Origin: JBLMYQ01 sp050260055 | GTDB taxonomy: Bacteria > Bacillota > Clostridia > Acetivibrionales > UBA4821 | Assembly: GCA_050260055.1 (NCBI GenBank) | Contig: JBLNBO010000022.1 | Location: 251,044 to 315,043 of the forward strand | DNA: 64,000 nucleotides | Reading direction: 5' to 3' | Shown here: in pieces, positions 51,101 to 59,391 of the stretch | How the letters are laid out: each line of letters starts with the position of its first letter | Numbering within the stretch: the first letter of the stretch is position 1 | Made by a program: the position numbers and the translations under genes | Notes under the pieces: generated by a model | Told to the model about the DNA's origin: nothing | Seen by the model: the letters and a program-made list of their open reading frames with translations, nothing else | Database searches by the model: none

Positions 51101-51644
51101 GCATGGACATATAGAGGCCGTTGGATATGACACATATTGCAGATTGCTTGAAACAGCTGTTAGAGAGCTTAAAGGCGAAGAGGAAAAACCGGAGATTAAT
51201 ATTCAAATTGAGCTTAATGTAAGTGCATATATAAGTGATGAATATATTATTAGTGAGAGCCATAAGATTGAAATGTATAAAAAGATTGCATCAGCCCAGA
51301 CGAAGGAAGATATTAGAGATATTGAAGATGAGTTAATAGATAGATATGGAGATATTCCTTTAGAAGTATATAACCTACTTGAAATTGCTTCTATAAAGAT
51401 ACTTGCAAAAAGTCTAGGAATAGCTTCTGTTTCGGACAGAACAGGTTCAATTATCTTTCAGTTTGGCGAAAAAGGGATAAAGTTTGACGTGATTGCTCAG
51501 CTTGTTAATATTTATAAAAAAAGAATACTTTATACTGCGAGTAACCCGCCATATATTACTTACAAATTAGAATCAAAAAATGAAAATAAAGTAAAAAATA
51601 TTAAGAATATATTACATGACCTTAAAAAATTGCAGGAGCAATAA
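48138..51644 (+). CDS. mfd: Transcription-repair coupling factor
   Basis: Mfd removes RNA polymerase stalled at DNA lesions and recruits UvrA. The 1168-residue protein shows the UvrB-like N-terminal region and the RNA-polymerase-interacting CarD-like domain (about 500-570, GDYVVHQTHGIGRYLGI). The RecG-like translocase has Walker A GDVGVGKTE, Walker B IIDEEQRFG, TATPIPRTLHMAL and GRVGRASRLAHAYL. A C-terminal UvrA-masking domain closes the protein. The ATG at 48138 directly abuts AAAAAGGA, a tight spacing; GTG at 48150 is an alternative. It starts seven bases after pth. Confidence 0.97.
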   Translation: MIVSVKGILKPLNELHEYKHILESIEQNRFPLGISGISGPQKAFVAYNLYAYSGKPFIFVASNEIEAKSLAEDLSCFLQEKVLYFPPKDIVLHDLDAMSRDITEKRIDVLERLIHKEDVIIVTTFDALMQKLPCPDVFENAVISLSIGSDIPMQELILKFIAAGYERADLVDAKGQFAVRGGILDFYPYSQTLAVRIELFGDTIDSIRNFDVSTQRSIEMLNEITVFPVREAIIDANDLSNIVEGIKKEFQDYSKNIIDQPERIKRLKETVYSDMEKIKENINLENTDRYFDYFNKNGSTLLDYCKSNRFIILDEPQKSYLRGQTFFNEFSEIYKTMLEKGSILPSSINVIINHDDVIHRLHKENLFCFGLFPAKEMINYKELIDFKVREYPMFSVIEKLFEELDNLKKGGYRVVLFCGNKSSAQRINQELRNREIESLYYESLEEVNLNHKGIFVTHGALSGSFEFPEIKFAVISDKRLFGEDKKVKRALSKKSIMEFSDLNPGDYVVHQTHGIGRYLGIDKLEIEGITRDYLKISYQNNDMLYIPTTQLEVLQKYIGSEGKAPKLNKFGGADWAKTKKRVKESLMMLAEGLIALYAERQASKGHAFSEDTIWQKQFEENFPYQETDDQITSIEEVKKDMESDKIMDRLLCGDVGVGKTEVAIRAAFKAAIEGKQVAYLVPTTILAQQQYNTFTQRMRDFPIKVEMLSRFKTQTQQKKIIKDVKNGIIDIIIGTHRIIQKDMQFKDLGLLIIDEEQRFGVAHKEKIKALKSNVDVLTLTATPIPRTLHMALTGIRDMSAIYEPPEDRHPVQTFVMEYDSEIIKEAIIREINRKGQVFYLSNRVKSIDRVAAEVKALVPYAEVVIAHGQLDERQLEDIMMGFIEGKWNVLVCTTIIESGLDIPNVNTIIIEDADKMGLAQLYQLRGRVGRASRLAHAYLTYRKDKVLTEDAEKRLKAIKDFTEFGSGFKIAMRDLEIRGAGNLIGPEQHGHIEAVGYDTYCRLLETAVRELKGEEEKPEINIQIELNVSAYISDEYIISESHKIEMYKKIASAQTKEDIRDIEDELIDRYGDIPLEVYNLLEIASIKILAKSLGIASVSDRTGSIIFQFGEKGIKFDVIAQLVNIYKKRILYTASNPPYITYKLESKNENKVKNIKNILHDLKKLQEQ

Positions 51645-51694
51645 TTATAGTCTATAATTATGCTAGGATTGTTGCGCGAAAGGGGGCTGAAACC

Positions 51695-52738
51695 TTGACC
51701 AATAAAGCATACCGTTACATTGCAATAATTATAACTTCTCTGGTTCTGCTTGCAGGAATATTTGCAGGTGTAAATTATGTTCTGCATTTAAACAGGTATG
51801 TAGTTAAGGTAAATGGCCAGGGAGTATCAGTTGACGAGTTTAAGGTTTATATGAAAATTGTGAAGTCACAAAAAGAAAAGCTAGCGGGAATAACAAATAC
51901 TGATGAGATAAAAAAATTCTGGACCGAACCAGTTGAAGGCTTGGATCCGATGGTTTTTGCCAGACAAGAAGCACTCGATTCGGTAATTAATTTAATTATA
52001 ATTTCTAAAAAAGCAAAGGAAAAAGGTATACAATCTTCTGAAATGGATGAAGCTTTGTTAAGAGCAAAACTTGAATCGCAGGGATTTATAAAAGAACTTA
52101 AGGACATTGGGATAGAAGAAAAATACATTAAGGGTATTATAAAAAATCTTTCTCTAAGACTAAAGTTATATAATAGCCTTACGCAAGGAATTGTTTTGAA
52201 TGACTCGGAATTTAAGAAAATATTAGAAAGCAATGCTGATTCGACAAAACAATATAATGTAAGACACATTCTGCTTCTTACAATTGACGAAAATCAGAAA
52301 GAACTTCCATTAGATAAACAGGAGCAAATTAAGAAACAAGCTGAAAAAATACTCGAAAGAGTTCAAAAAGGTGAGGACTTTTCTAAACTTGCTGCTGAAT
52401 ATTCTCAAGACCCTGGCAGTAAGGATAAAGGCGGAAAATACAGCTTTTTCAAAGGAGAAGCAGATAAGAATTTTCAGGATGCAGTTTTTAAGCTGAAAAT
52501 TGGTGAAAACAGTGGATTAGTTAAAAGCTTTTACGGATATCATATAATTAAACTGGATTCAATATCAAATCCAAATGCGCAAGATTTGGAAAGAATCAAA
52601 TTGAGAATCCGTGATAGTTATACAGAACAGAAGAGAAATGCATACTTTGATGAACAAATGGCTAAATGGAAGCAAGAGGCCCATATAGAAAAAAATGAGC
52701 AATTAATAAACTCTATAAATGTTATCGATTTAAAATAA
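51695..52738 (+). CDS. prsA: Membrane-anchored parvulin-type peptidyl-prolyl isomerase
   Basis: This foldase assists secreted proteins outside the membrane. The 347-residue protein has an N-terminal signal anchor (about 8-30) without a lipobox cysteine, unlike Bacillus PrsA. A SurA-like helical N domain follows, then a PpiC rotamase domain (about 185-290) with YNVRHILL, KLAAEYSQDPGSKDKGGKYSFF and YGYHIIKL, and a final helix. The TTG start follows AAGGGGG. It sits between mfd and spoVT as in many clostridia and ends at its own terminator. Confidence 0.9.
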   Translation: MTNKAYRYIAIIITSLVLLAGIFAGVNYVLHLNRYVVKVNGQGVSVDEFKVYMKIVKSQKEKLAGITNTDEIKKFWTEPVEGLDPMVFARQEALDSVINLIIISKKAKEKGIQSSEMDEALLRAKLESQGFIKELKDIGIEEKYIKGIIKNLSLRLKLYNSLTQGIVLNDSEFKKILESNADSTKQYNVRHILLLTIDENQKELPLDKQEQIKKQAEKILERVQKGEDFSKLAAEYSQDPGSKDKGGKYSFFKGEADKNFQDAVFKLKIGENSGLVKSFYGYHIIKLDSISNPNAQDLERIKLRIRDSYTEQKRNAYFDEQMAKWKQEAHIEKNEQLINSINVIDLK

Positions 52739-52752
52739 TTTTAAGTTCCCAA

Positions 52753-52788
52753 AAAGAGGTCAGATTACAAAAATCTGACCTCTTTTTT
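52753..52788 (+). terminator. Terminator after the prsA-like gene
   Basis: AAAGAGGTCAGAT (52753-52765) pairs perfectly with ATCTGACCTCTTT (52773-52785), followed by more T residues. Confidence 0.95.
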
Positions 52789-52817
52789 TCATGTTTTTTG
52801 TTAGGTTTCCTTTTGTA

Positions 52818-52848
52818 TGTATAAAACGTAATTTAAAATACAATACTA
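52818..52848 (+). promoter_or_regulatory. Possible sigma-G-type promoter for spoVT
   Basis: TGTATA at 52818-52823 and CAATACTA at 52841-52848 are spaced as in the forespore sigma-G consensus (TGAATA and CATACTA), with one mismatch in the first and one extra base in the second. Known spoVT genes are under sigma-G control, which agrees. Confidence 0.45.
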
Positions 52849-52886
52849 AATCCAGAAATATTATCAACATAAGGGAGGAGAACGAA

Positions 52887-53441
52887 TTGAAAGCTACAGG
52901 AATTGTCAGAAGAATAGATGACCTTGGAAGAGTGGTAATTCCTAAGGAAATTAGAAAGACACTTAGAATCAGAGAGGGAGATCCTTTAGAAATATTTACA
53001 GATAAAGAAGGTGAAGTCATCCTTAAAAAATATTCTCCAATTGGTGAATTAGGAGATTTTGCACTTCAATACGCGGAATCCCTTTATAAAACTAGTGGCC
53101 ATATTACTTGTATTACTGACAAAGATACTGTCATAGCTGTTTCGGGAGCTTCTAAAAAGGAATTTCTGGAGAAACATCTCAGTAAAGAACTTGAGAAGGT
53201 AATGGGAGATAAGAATACCGTTGTTGTAAAATCAGGTGATAGCAGATATATTCCAATAATCGCAGATGAATCAGGGGATAGAAAGTATAATTCCCAGGTA
53301 ATTTCTCCAATAATTGCAGAAGGAGACCCGATAGGAACAGTAATTTTCCTGTCTAGTGATGCAAACGTACAGATGGGAGATTTGGAATCAAAGTTGGCAC
53401 AATCAGCTGCAGGATTTTTAGGAAAGCAAATGGAACAATAA
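52887..53441 (+). CDS. spoVT: Stage V sporulation protein T
   Basis: SpoVT is a forespore-specific regulator that adjusts sigma-G-dependent genes. The 184-residue protein has an N-terminal AbrB-type swapped-hairpin DNA-binding domain (MKATGIVRRIDDLGRVVIPK, then EIRKTLRIREGDPLEIF) and a C-terminal GAF-like domain (about 55-184). The TTG at 52887 is chosen because GGGAGGAG lies upstream and the protein then begins exactly at the conserved MKATG. Confidence 0.95.
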   Translation: MKATGIVRRIDDLGRVVIPKEIRKTLRIREGDPLEIFTDKEGEVILKKYSPIGELGDFALQYAESLYKTSGHITCITDKDTVIAVSGASKKEFLEKHLSKELEKVMGDKNTVVVKSGDSRYIPIIADESGDRKYNSQVISPIIAEGDPIGTVIFLSSDANVQMGDLESKLAQSAAGFLGKQMEQ

Positions 53442-53452
53442 TAGTTTTTGGG

Positions 53453-53498
53453 CATAAAACAAGGAAGCTGTTTAATATGACAGCTTCTTTGTTTTATG
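53453..53498 (+). terminator. Terminator after spoVT
   Basis: A 19-bp stem, 53453-53471 with 53480-53498, has one G-U pair, an eight-base loop and a T-rich right arm. Confidence 0.8.
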
Positions 53499-53642
53499 GA
53501 ATAAACAATTGTACAATTATCGAATAATGTAAACTAATATGGTAATTAAAGTTGAATTTATGAATCTACTATGATAACATAATCCTGCCAGTTCTAAGGA
53601 ACAATATTTACCATTACGTACCTTTAATAGGGAGCTTTTATT

Positions 53643-54353
53643 ATGAATTCTAAAAAAATTATTGTTATAATTCCAGCGTATAATGAAGAAAAATCAATAA
53701 AAGAAGTAATAGGAAAAATAATGGCAAGTATACCATATGCGGATATACTTGTTGTTAATGATGGCTCAAAAGATCAAACAGCTAAGATGGCTAGAGAGGC
53801 AGGAGCTTTTGTAATTGAATTGCCATTTAATCTTGGAATCGGCGGAGCAATGCAGACTGGCTACCTCTATGCAAAACAGAATGGATATGATATTGCGATT
53901 CAATGTGACGGCGATGGACAGCATGACCCTATTTATATTGAAGAGTTAATTAAACCAATAATTGAGGGAAATGCAGATATGGTTGTAGGTTCTAGATATC
54001 TGCAAAAAACATTATATAAATCAAAACTGATGCGTAGAATAGGGATATTGTTCTTTTCCGGTATTGTTAGTATGCTTATTGGGAAAAAAATTACAGATCC
54101 TACATCGGGGTTTAGAGCTGTAAATGAAAAGATTATTGAATATTTTGCACGCAAATATCCTTCAGATTATCCTGAAGTGGATGTGCTTGTAAGGTTGAAT
54201 AATCATAAATTTAGAATAAGTGAAATACCAGTTGAAATGAAGGCGCGCCAAGGAGGCAAATCATCTATAACCCCTTTGAAATCAATTTATTACATGTCAA
54301 AGGTTAGCTTGGCAATAATAGTAAATAGTATTAGGTCATCAAAATATAGTTGA
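53643..54353 (+). CDS. Family 2 glycosyltransferase (DPM1/DPG synthase-like)
   Basis: The 236-residue GT-A fold enzyme shows VIIPAYNEE, VVNDGSKD, the nucleotide-sugar metal motif QCDGDGQHDP, and DPTSGFRAVN. It lacks C-terminal membrane spans. Such enzymes load a sugar onto polyprenyl phosphate. Together with the DUF2304 protein and the membrane glycosyltransferase downstream it forms a plausible lipid-linked sugar pathway for decorating surface proteins or glycans, possibly the pilus, though that last link is speculation. The ATG follows TAGGGAGC. Confidence 0.9.
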   Translation: MNSKKIIVIIPAYNEEKSIKEVIGKIMASIPYADILVVNDGSKDQTAKMAREAGAFVIELPFNLGIGGAMQTGYLYAKQNGYDIAIQCDGDGQHDPIYIEELIKPIIEGNADMVVGSRYLQKTLYKSKLMRRIGILFFSGIVSMLIGKKITDPTSGFRAVNEKIIEYFARKYPSDYPEVDVLVRLNNHKFRISEIPVEMKARQGGKSSITPLKSIYYMSKVSLAIIVNSIRSSKYS

Positions 54354-54360
54354 TGCGGGA

Positions 54361-54388
54361 GGATTGAGGATTAAGGGATGAGGATTGA
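54361..54388 (+). repeat. Heptad tandem repeat, GGATTGA type, over a start codon
   Basis: Four consecutive 7-base units (GGATTGA, GGATTAA, GGGATGA, GGATTGA). The third contains the ATG of the DUF2304 gene and the units also supply its purine-rich ribosome site. Confidence 0.8.
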
Positions 54389-54764
54389 TGTTTATTCGTT
54401 ATCAGTAATTTTTTCTGTGATTTTCATGATTTTTACAATCGAATTGGTAAGGCGGAATCGTTTGCCAGAAAAATACTCATTATTATGGTTGTTCTTTTCT
54501 ATTGTTCTAATTTTCCTAGCTGCATGGCCAAAATTAGTAGAAGCAATTGCCTTTTTATTGGATATAAAGTATGCACCGTCATTATTGTTTTTAGTAGGAC
54601 TTGTTTTTCTAATTATGTATTGTCTTAGTATGACCATATCAATTTCAAAACAAGGCGATAGAATAATCAAGCTTACTCAAGAGTTAGCTATACTTAAAGA
54701 ACGAATTAAAACACTTGAATCTGAAAACGAGAAAAGCAAGCAGCTTAATGATGATACAATTTAG
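54378..54764 (+). CDS. DUF2304 membrane protein
   Basis: The 128-residue protein has three membrane spans (about 4-20, 33-50 and 66-88), the family pattern VRRNRLPEKYSLLWLFFSI, and a C-terminal coiled coil (about 92-125). DUF2304 proteins regularly pair with a family 2 polyprenyl-phosphate glycosyltransferase, as here, and probably assist it at the membrane. The start codon lies within a heptad repeat whose GGAT/GGGA units serve as ribosome site. Confidence 0.85.
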   Translation: MRIDVYSLSVIFSVIFMIFTIELVRRNRLPEKYSLLWLFFSIVLIFLAAWPKLVEAIAFLLDIKYAPSLLFLVGLVFLIMYCLSMTISISKQGDRIIKLTQELAILKERIKTLESENEKSKQLNDDTI

Positions 54765-54834
54765 TATTATAAGTATTTTTTTAATTTTGTAGCAACCATA
54801 GATAGAATATTACTTTTTATACCGGAGGAATTAT

Positions 54835-56013
54835 ATGAAGTTTGACATAATAAAACCAAGATTACCATTGATAATTCTAATAATTATTATAATAACCGGA
54901 TTCATATTAAGAATGGGACTTGCTCTAGAAATACCTACTAAGAAACTTTCTGGAGACGCAAAAAATTACGATATAATGACTAAACAAATATTGGAAAAAG
55001 GTGTTTATGGCTATCTTTCAGATAAGCCTAATTCAAAAGTTACTCCGGGATATCCTATGTTTCTAGCATTAATATATAAAATATTTGGATACACAAATGG
55101 CAGCCCTTTTACTGTAATTAGAATCATACAAGCAATATTGGGTACTGCAAGTATTTTTTTAATATTTCTGATTGGTTCATATACTGTTAATAGAAGAGTT
55201 GGTATTCTATCTGCACTGTTTTATGCTTTCTATCCACCATATATTCAGAGCGTATCTTTTATATTAACGGAAGTAATTTATACATTTCTATTTCTTTTAT
55301 ATTTTTGGATTCAGTTAAAAGCATTAGAGACAAAGAATAAATGGGTTAGTATAACAGCAGGAGCAGCTTTTGCTTTGACAGTATTGACCCGTCCTGTGAT
55401 ATTCCCGTTAATCATAGTTCCATTCATATATCAATGGTTTGTAACCAAAGATAAAAAAATAGTTCAAAGCTTTATTTATACTTTGATTGGAATGATAGTA
55501 TTAATGATTCCATGGTGGGTAAGGAATATTCTTGTATTCGGAAAGATAATTTTACTCTCCAGCGGGAGCGGTAATCCAATGTATGCAGGGGTTTTCCCAC
55601 ATATGGTAGGATGGACTCCTGTGCCGGAAGATAAGCAGTTCGAATCGGCTGTAAAGGCAGTAATCAATGGATTTCTAACTCAGCCAATTACTTATCTTAG
55701 ATGGTTTACAATTGAAAAAATATATATTATGTTTAAAAAGCCTTGGTATGATCATGCAACCATGCGTACCATCCTAAATATGCATTATTTTATTGCAATC
55801 ATCGGTTCAATTGGCATACCGCTTGCAATTGTTGAAAAAAGGATAAGATATATATCTTTATATATCGTTTTGTTAATCGGGCTTCAGCTCATGTTTATTC
55901 CAGAACCTCGATATATTTATCCGATAATGCCATTCTTTATGATTCTGACTGCATATATTATTGATTATCTCTTTATAGAATCTAGAAAAAAAGAAATAGA
56001 AAAAAGCTGCTGA
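54835..56013 (+). CDS. Membrane glycosyltransferase, GT39/ArnT-like
   Basis: The 392-residue protein has around nine to ten membrane spans and a first extracellular loop with acidic residues (SGDAKNYDIMTKQIL) followed by TPGYPMFLALIYKIFG, the pattern of PMT/ArnT-type enzymes that use polyprenyl-phosphate sugars. It would take the sugar loaded by the GT2 upstream and transfer it outside the membrane. The acceptor is unknown. GGAGGAATT precedes the ATG. It ends at a convergent terminator. Confidence 0.87.
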   Translation: MKFDIIKPRLPLIILIIIIITGFILRMGLALEIPTKKLSGDAKNYDIMTKQILEKGVYGYLSDKPNSKVTPGYPMFLALIYKIFGYTNGSPFTVIRIIQAILGTASIFLIFLIGSYTVNRRVGILSALFYAFYPPYIQSVSFILTEVIYTFLFLLYFWIQLKALETKNKWVSITAGAAFALTVLTRPVIFPLIIVPFIYQWFVTKDKKIVQSFIYTLIGMIVLMIPWWVRNILVFGKIILLSSGSGNPMYAGVFPHMVGWTPVPEDKQFESAVKAVINGFLTQPITYLRWFTIEKIYIMFKKPWYDHATMRTILNMHYFIAIIGSIGIPLAIVEKRIRYISLYIVLLIGLQLMFIPEPRYIYPIMPFFMILTAYIIDYLFIESRKKEIEKSC

Positions 56014-56031
56014 GTTTTTCAGCAGCTTTTT
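56001..56031. terminator. Bidirectional terminator between the GT39 and deacetylase genes
   Basis: AAAAAGCTGCTGA (56001-56013) pairs with its complement ending at 56031 around a short loop, with A and T runs on the two sides. It includes the stop codon of the GT39 gene. Confidence 0.93.
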
Positions 56032-56038
56032 ATTTATT

Positions 56039-57346
56039 TCAGTAATCAATATTTGTAATTTTACTTATTATATTTTTGGCCTTTTGCAGCTTAATCTTAT
56101 TAACTACGTCTTTACCTGTCATTCCATGCTGTATGCTGATTCTATTTATGTTAGACATATCTGAATATCTTGAAGCCGTACCATTTAGTGAAGTCATTTG
56201 CATATCAAAGCCTAATTGTTTGATAACTTTTCTTGTGAAATCATTGAACCTTCCTCCTGGATAGGCAAAAACTTTTACCTGCCTTTCACCAAGTTTGTCA
56301 TCTATCATTTTTTGGGCATTCATAACACTTTCAACCAAGTCATTATAGTTCATCGTATCATGCCTTCCATGATATCTGCTGTGATTTTGAATCTCTATTA
56401 TGCCGCTGTCTTCCATTTCTTTTGCCTGTTCCCAAGTAAAATGAGGATTCATACCCGGATGTTGTCCCATAAATGAAGTTGATATAAAAATTGTTCCAGG
56501 TGTATTATACTTTTTTAGTATTGGATATGCAGATGAATAATTAGTATAGTAACCATCGTCCATTGTAATGATGAAAGGCTTGGCAGGAAGCTTTTCGCGG
56601 CCTTGAATATAATTGTACAAGTCAGAAAAAGTGATGCCTGTATAGCCATTTGAAGTAAGGTATTTTATATGCTGCTCAAATTCGTCAGGAGTTATTGTTG
56701 TAGAAAGCAAGTCAGGGGTAATATTATAATCAAAGTTATGATACATTAGGATTGGAATCTGCACATCATGGTTTTCATTAAAAAACTGAATTATGGTATC
56801 AAGAGACTTCTTTTCTGTAACTGTATTAAAAATTGTCGAACTATCGCTTATAAAAATAAGTCCTTTATAATAGAATAATTTCTTGCCAAAGGCAGGGGTT
56901 ATTGATTTTAATGGCACATAAACTCTTTTATGAATAATACAAGCTGGAAAATCCATTGAGGATTTTTTACCGTTAATTTCAATTTTAGATTCATTAACAC
57001 GTATTTTTATTTTTGTACTGCCAGAAGAAACGAATATGTTTCCCGAAGTTTTATCAAATATTAGTGAGGCTTTTAAACTATCACACATAAACCGCAAAGG
57101 AATCAAGGTTCTTCCACCAATTATTTCTGGGGCTGCATTCTTGTCATTGGGGTCAATTAATACTTCACAGTTATTAACATATGCATGCGGGCTATCTTTA
57201 TATAATACAATGGTATTTGAAAGCCTATTCTGAATATGGGCAGGGAAGAAAGGCTCTGCATAGGCTACAGATGAAAAAAGCTGTGCGATTAAAATAATTG
57301 TCAAAACCATAAGAACTCCTAGTGTGTCTTTACTAAAATGTTTCAT
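56039..57346 (-). CDS. Secreted polysaccharide deacetylase with stalk domain
   Basis: The 435-residue exported protein has a signal peptide ending at AYA (about 31-33) and a copper-amine-oxidase-N-like stalk domain (about 55-165, GGRTLIPLRFM and KRVYVPLKSI). The NodB deacetylase domain (about 190-420) has FIITMDDGY with the catalytic and metal aspartates, the metal histidines in NHSRYHGRHD, and FAYPGG. It probably deacetylates peptidoglycan or a surface glycan. The ATG at 57346 has GGAGGG upstream; a TTG five codons earlier is that site itself. Confidence 0.93.
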   Translation of the reverse strand: MKHFSKDTLGVLMVLTIILIAQLFSSVAYAEPFFPAHIQNRLSNTIVLYKDSPHAYVNNCEVLIDPNDKNAAPEIIGGRTLIPLRFMCDSLKASLIFDKTSGNIFVSSGSTKIKIRVNESKIEINGKKSSMDFPACIIHKRVYVPLKSITPAFGKKLFYYKGLIFISDSSTIFNTVTEKKSLDTIIQFFNENHDVQIPILMYHNFDYNITPDLLSTTITPDEFEQHIKYLTSNGYTGITFSDLYNYIQGREKLPAKPFIITMDDGYYTNYSSAYPILKKYNTPGTIFISTSFMGQHPGMNPHFTWEQAKEMEDSGIIEIQNHSRYHGRHDTMNYNDLVESVMNAQKMIDDKLGERQVKVFAYPGGRFNDFTRKVIKQLGFDMQMTSLNGTASRYSDMSNINRISIQHGMTGKDVVNKIKLQKAKNIISKITNIDY

Positions 57347-57464
57347 AAAATCTCCCTCCAAACGCCTTATATTTTACCACAAAACCATAGTTTGGGGAAG
57401 GTTTATAAATAATATTATTACTTATTAATTAAATATTATTAGAAATTTATTAGTATTCTTTGTA

Positions 57465-57494
57465 TGGACATAATAAAATTATTCCTGCTATAAT
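57465..57494 (+). promoter_or_regulatory. Promoter for spoVB
   Basis: TGGACA at 57465-57470, an 18-base spacer and TATAAT at 57489-57494, preceded by TGC as an extended -10. This looks vegetative rather than sigma-E type. Confidence 0.6.
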
Positions 57495-57563
57495 ATTCTT
57501 TGCATAGGAATAAAATAGCAATGTATTAAATGATTTAGAATAATAATCAAAAGGAGTGCTTAC

Positions 57564-59174
57564 GTGACCAAGAAACAGACCTTCATAGGCGGGGTGCTAA
57601 TACTACTATTATCTCAAATAATTATAAAAATTCTTGGATTTTTATATAGAGTAATAATTACAAACATTAATGGATTTGGGGATGCTGGCAACAGCCTTTA
57701 TAGTACGGGTTATAAAGTCTATCTTGTTTTACTTGCAATTTCGACAACAGGAATTCCTGCTGCCCTTGCCAAACTTGTTTCTGAAAAGGCAGCGATTGGA
57801 GATTTCAAGGGAGCACATCGAATGTTCAAAGTTGCATTCTATTTATTCTCTGGTATAGGAATTGCAGGAACTTTATTATTATTGCTAACGGCAAAACCTA
57901 TTGCGATGCTAGTTGGAAATCCAGATTCAGAGCTTGTAATGTATGTGCTTGCACCGTCGGTACTGTTTGTAGCTATTGCAGCCGTTTTCAGAGGATATTT
58001 TCAAGGACTTTACGATATGAAAGCTCAGGGAAGCTCTCAAGTCATTGATCAGCTTGCTAAGGCAATATTCACTATACTATTTGTTTATATGTTTATGCTG
58101 ATGGGACAAGATACAAGAATCATGGCGGCTGGAGCAACCCTTGGAACCACCTTGGGAACAGTTGCGAGTGTTGCGTATTTATGGTCTTATTACAATAAAA
58201 GGAAAAGAGGCCTGTGGGAAGAAATTAGAAATCAAGAACTCATAAAGAAAAAGGATCCTTCTAAGGACATTATCCAAAGACTCATTAAGTTGGCAATTCC
58301 TATTTCGTTAGGTTCAATAATACTTACAATTGCAGGGCTGGTAGATTTGGCAACAGTAATGAATAGACTCCAGCAAAGCGGTGTAGATTATGAAAAGGCA
58401 AAGGCTCTTTTTGGAATACTAACGGGAAAAGGAGATGTTCTTGTTAACTTTCCGCTTGCGATGAATATTGCGTTTGCTACTGCATTGGTTCCTGCTGTTG
58501 CAAGCTCAATGGCTGTTAATGATACAAAAACTGCAGCAAGCAGGATTGGATTTTCTCTAAAGATAACTATTTTGATTGGACTTCCTGCGTCTATAGGTCT
58601 TTACGTTCTCGCTGACCCAATTATCCAAACCCTATTTCCAAATGCGAGAGAGGGTGGGTATTTGGTTGCGCTAAGTGCTTTATCGATTATATTTATTGCT
58701 TTATCCCAAACGCTGGCAGGTGCATTGCAGGGACTAGGGAGAGTAGTTGTTCCAGCTGTTGCGCTGATGATTGGTGCGTTAGTTAAATTGTATCTAAACT
58801 ATACTTTGATTCCAATGCCGCAGTTTGGTATAAAGGGTGCTGCAATCAGTTCTATTGTATGCTACTTCATTGCAGCTTCCATAAGCATAATAGCGCTAAT
58901 TAGAAAAATAAAAATTGATATAAGGATATCAGAATATATTATCAAACCAATTCTATGCAGTGCGGGTATGGGATTGGCAGCATTTTATTCATATAAAGCA
59001 TTTATTGCTTTTATCCACTCTATAACACTATCAACTCTTGCTGCTATTGCTGTTGCGGGAGTGGTTTATGTTTTGCTGCTGCTTGCATTAAGAGCGTTGA
59101 AGATAGAAGAGTATAAAATGCTTCCTTATGGAGATAAGATAAGTGAGTTTTTAATAAAATATAAATTTATTTAA
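57564..59174 (+). CDS. spoVB: SpoVB/MurJ-like polysaccharide flippase
   Basis: The 536-residue protein has about 14 membrane spans in the MOP flippase pattern, beginning KQTFIGGVLILLLSQIIIKILGF (first span) with STTGIPAALAKLVSEK after the second. SpoVB is needed for spore cortex synthesis, probably by flipping lipid II; closely related paralogues serve vegetative growth, so the sporulation role is inferred. Position next to mazG, hup and rqcP matches the conserved Firmicutes cluster. The GTG start follows AAGGAGTG. Confidence 0.88.
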   Translation: MTKKQTFIGGVLILLLSQIIIKILGFLYRVIITNINGFGDAGNSLYSTGYKVYLVLLAISTTGIPAALAKLVSEKAAIGDFKGAHRMFKVAFYLFSGIGIAGTLLLLLTAKPIAMLVGNPDSELVMYVLAPSVLFVAIAAVFRGYFQGLYDMKAQGSSQVIDQLAKAIFTILFVYMFMLMGQDTRIMAAGATLGTTLGTVASVAYLWSYYNKRKRGLWEEIRNQELIKKKDPSKDIIQRLIKLAIPISLGSIILTIAGLVDLATVMNRLQQSGVDYEKAKALFGILTGKGDVLVNFPLAMNIAFATALVPAVASSMAVNDTKTAASRIGFSLKITILIGLPASIGLYVLADPIIQTLFPNAREGGYLVALSALSIIFIALSQTLAGALQGLGRVVVPAVALMIGALVKLYLNYTLIPMPQFGIKGAAISSIVCYFIAASISIIALIRKIKIDIRISEYIIKPILCSAGMGLAAFYSYKAFIAFIHSITLSTLAAIAVAGVVYVLLLLALRALKIEEYKMLPYGDKISEFLIKYKFI

Positions 59175-59213
59175 AAAGTGACAAAAATTGAATATATTGT
59201 TTAAAGTTTGTTT

Positions 59214-59246
59214 AACGAGTATAATTAAAATATGCTCGTTATTTTT
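59214..59246 (+). terminator. Terminator after spoVB
   Basis: AACGAGTATA pairs with TATGCTCGTT, with one G-U pair, and is followed by ATTTTTAT. Confidence 0.85.
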
Positions 59247-59318
59247 ATAAAGATGATGAAAGTGGTAAAACAATTCTACAATAAAGTATTATAATGTATA
59301 GGATTTATGCTAATATTA

Positions 59319-59345
59319 AGAGAGTAGGTTTCTACTCTCTTTTTA
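59319..59345 (+). terminator. Terminator-like hairpin in the mazG leader
   Basis: AGAGAGTAG (59319-59327) pairs perfectly with CTACTCTCT (59332-59340) and runs into TTTT. It lies about 50 bases before the mazG start and beyond the spoVB terminator, so it may attenuate transcription into mazG. A TATAAT at 59290-59295 with a poor -35 is the only promoter candidate upstream. Confidence 0.7.
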
Positions 59346-59391
59346 TGCTAAAGTTAGAAGGATTGAAACATTCATTAGGAGGAACAAAATA

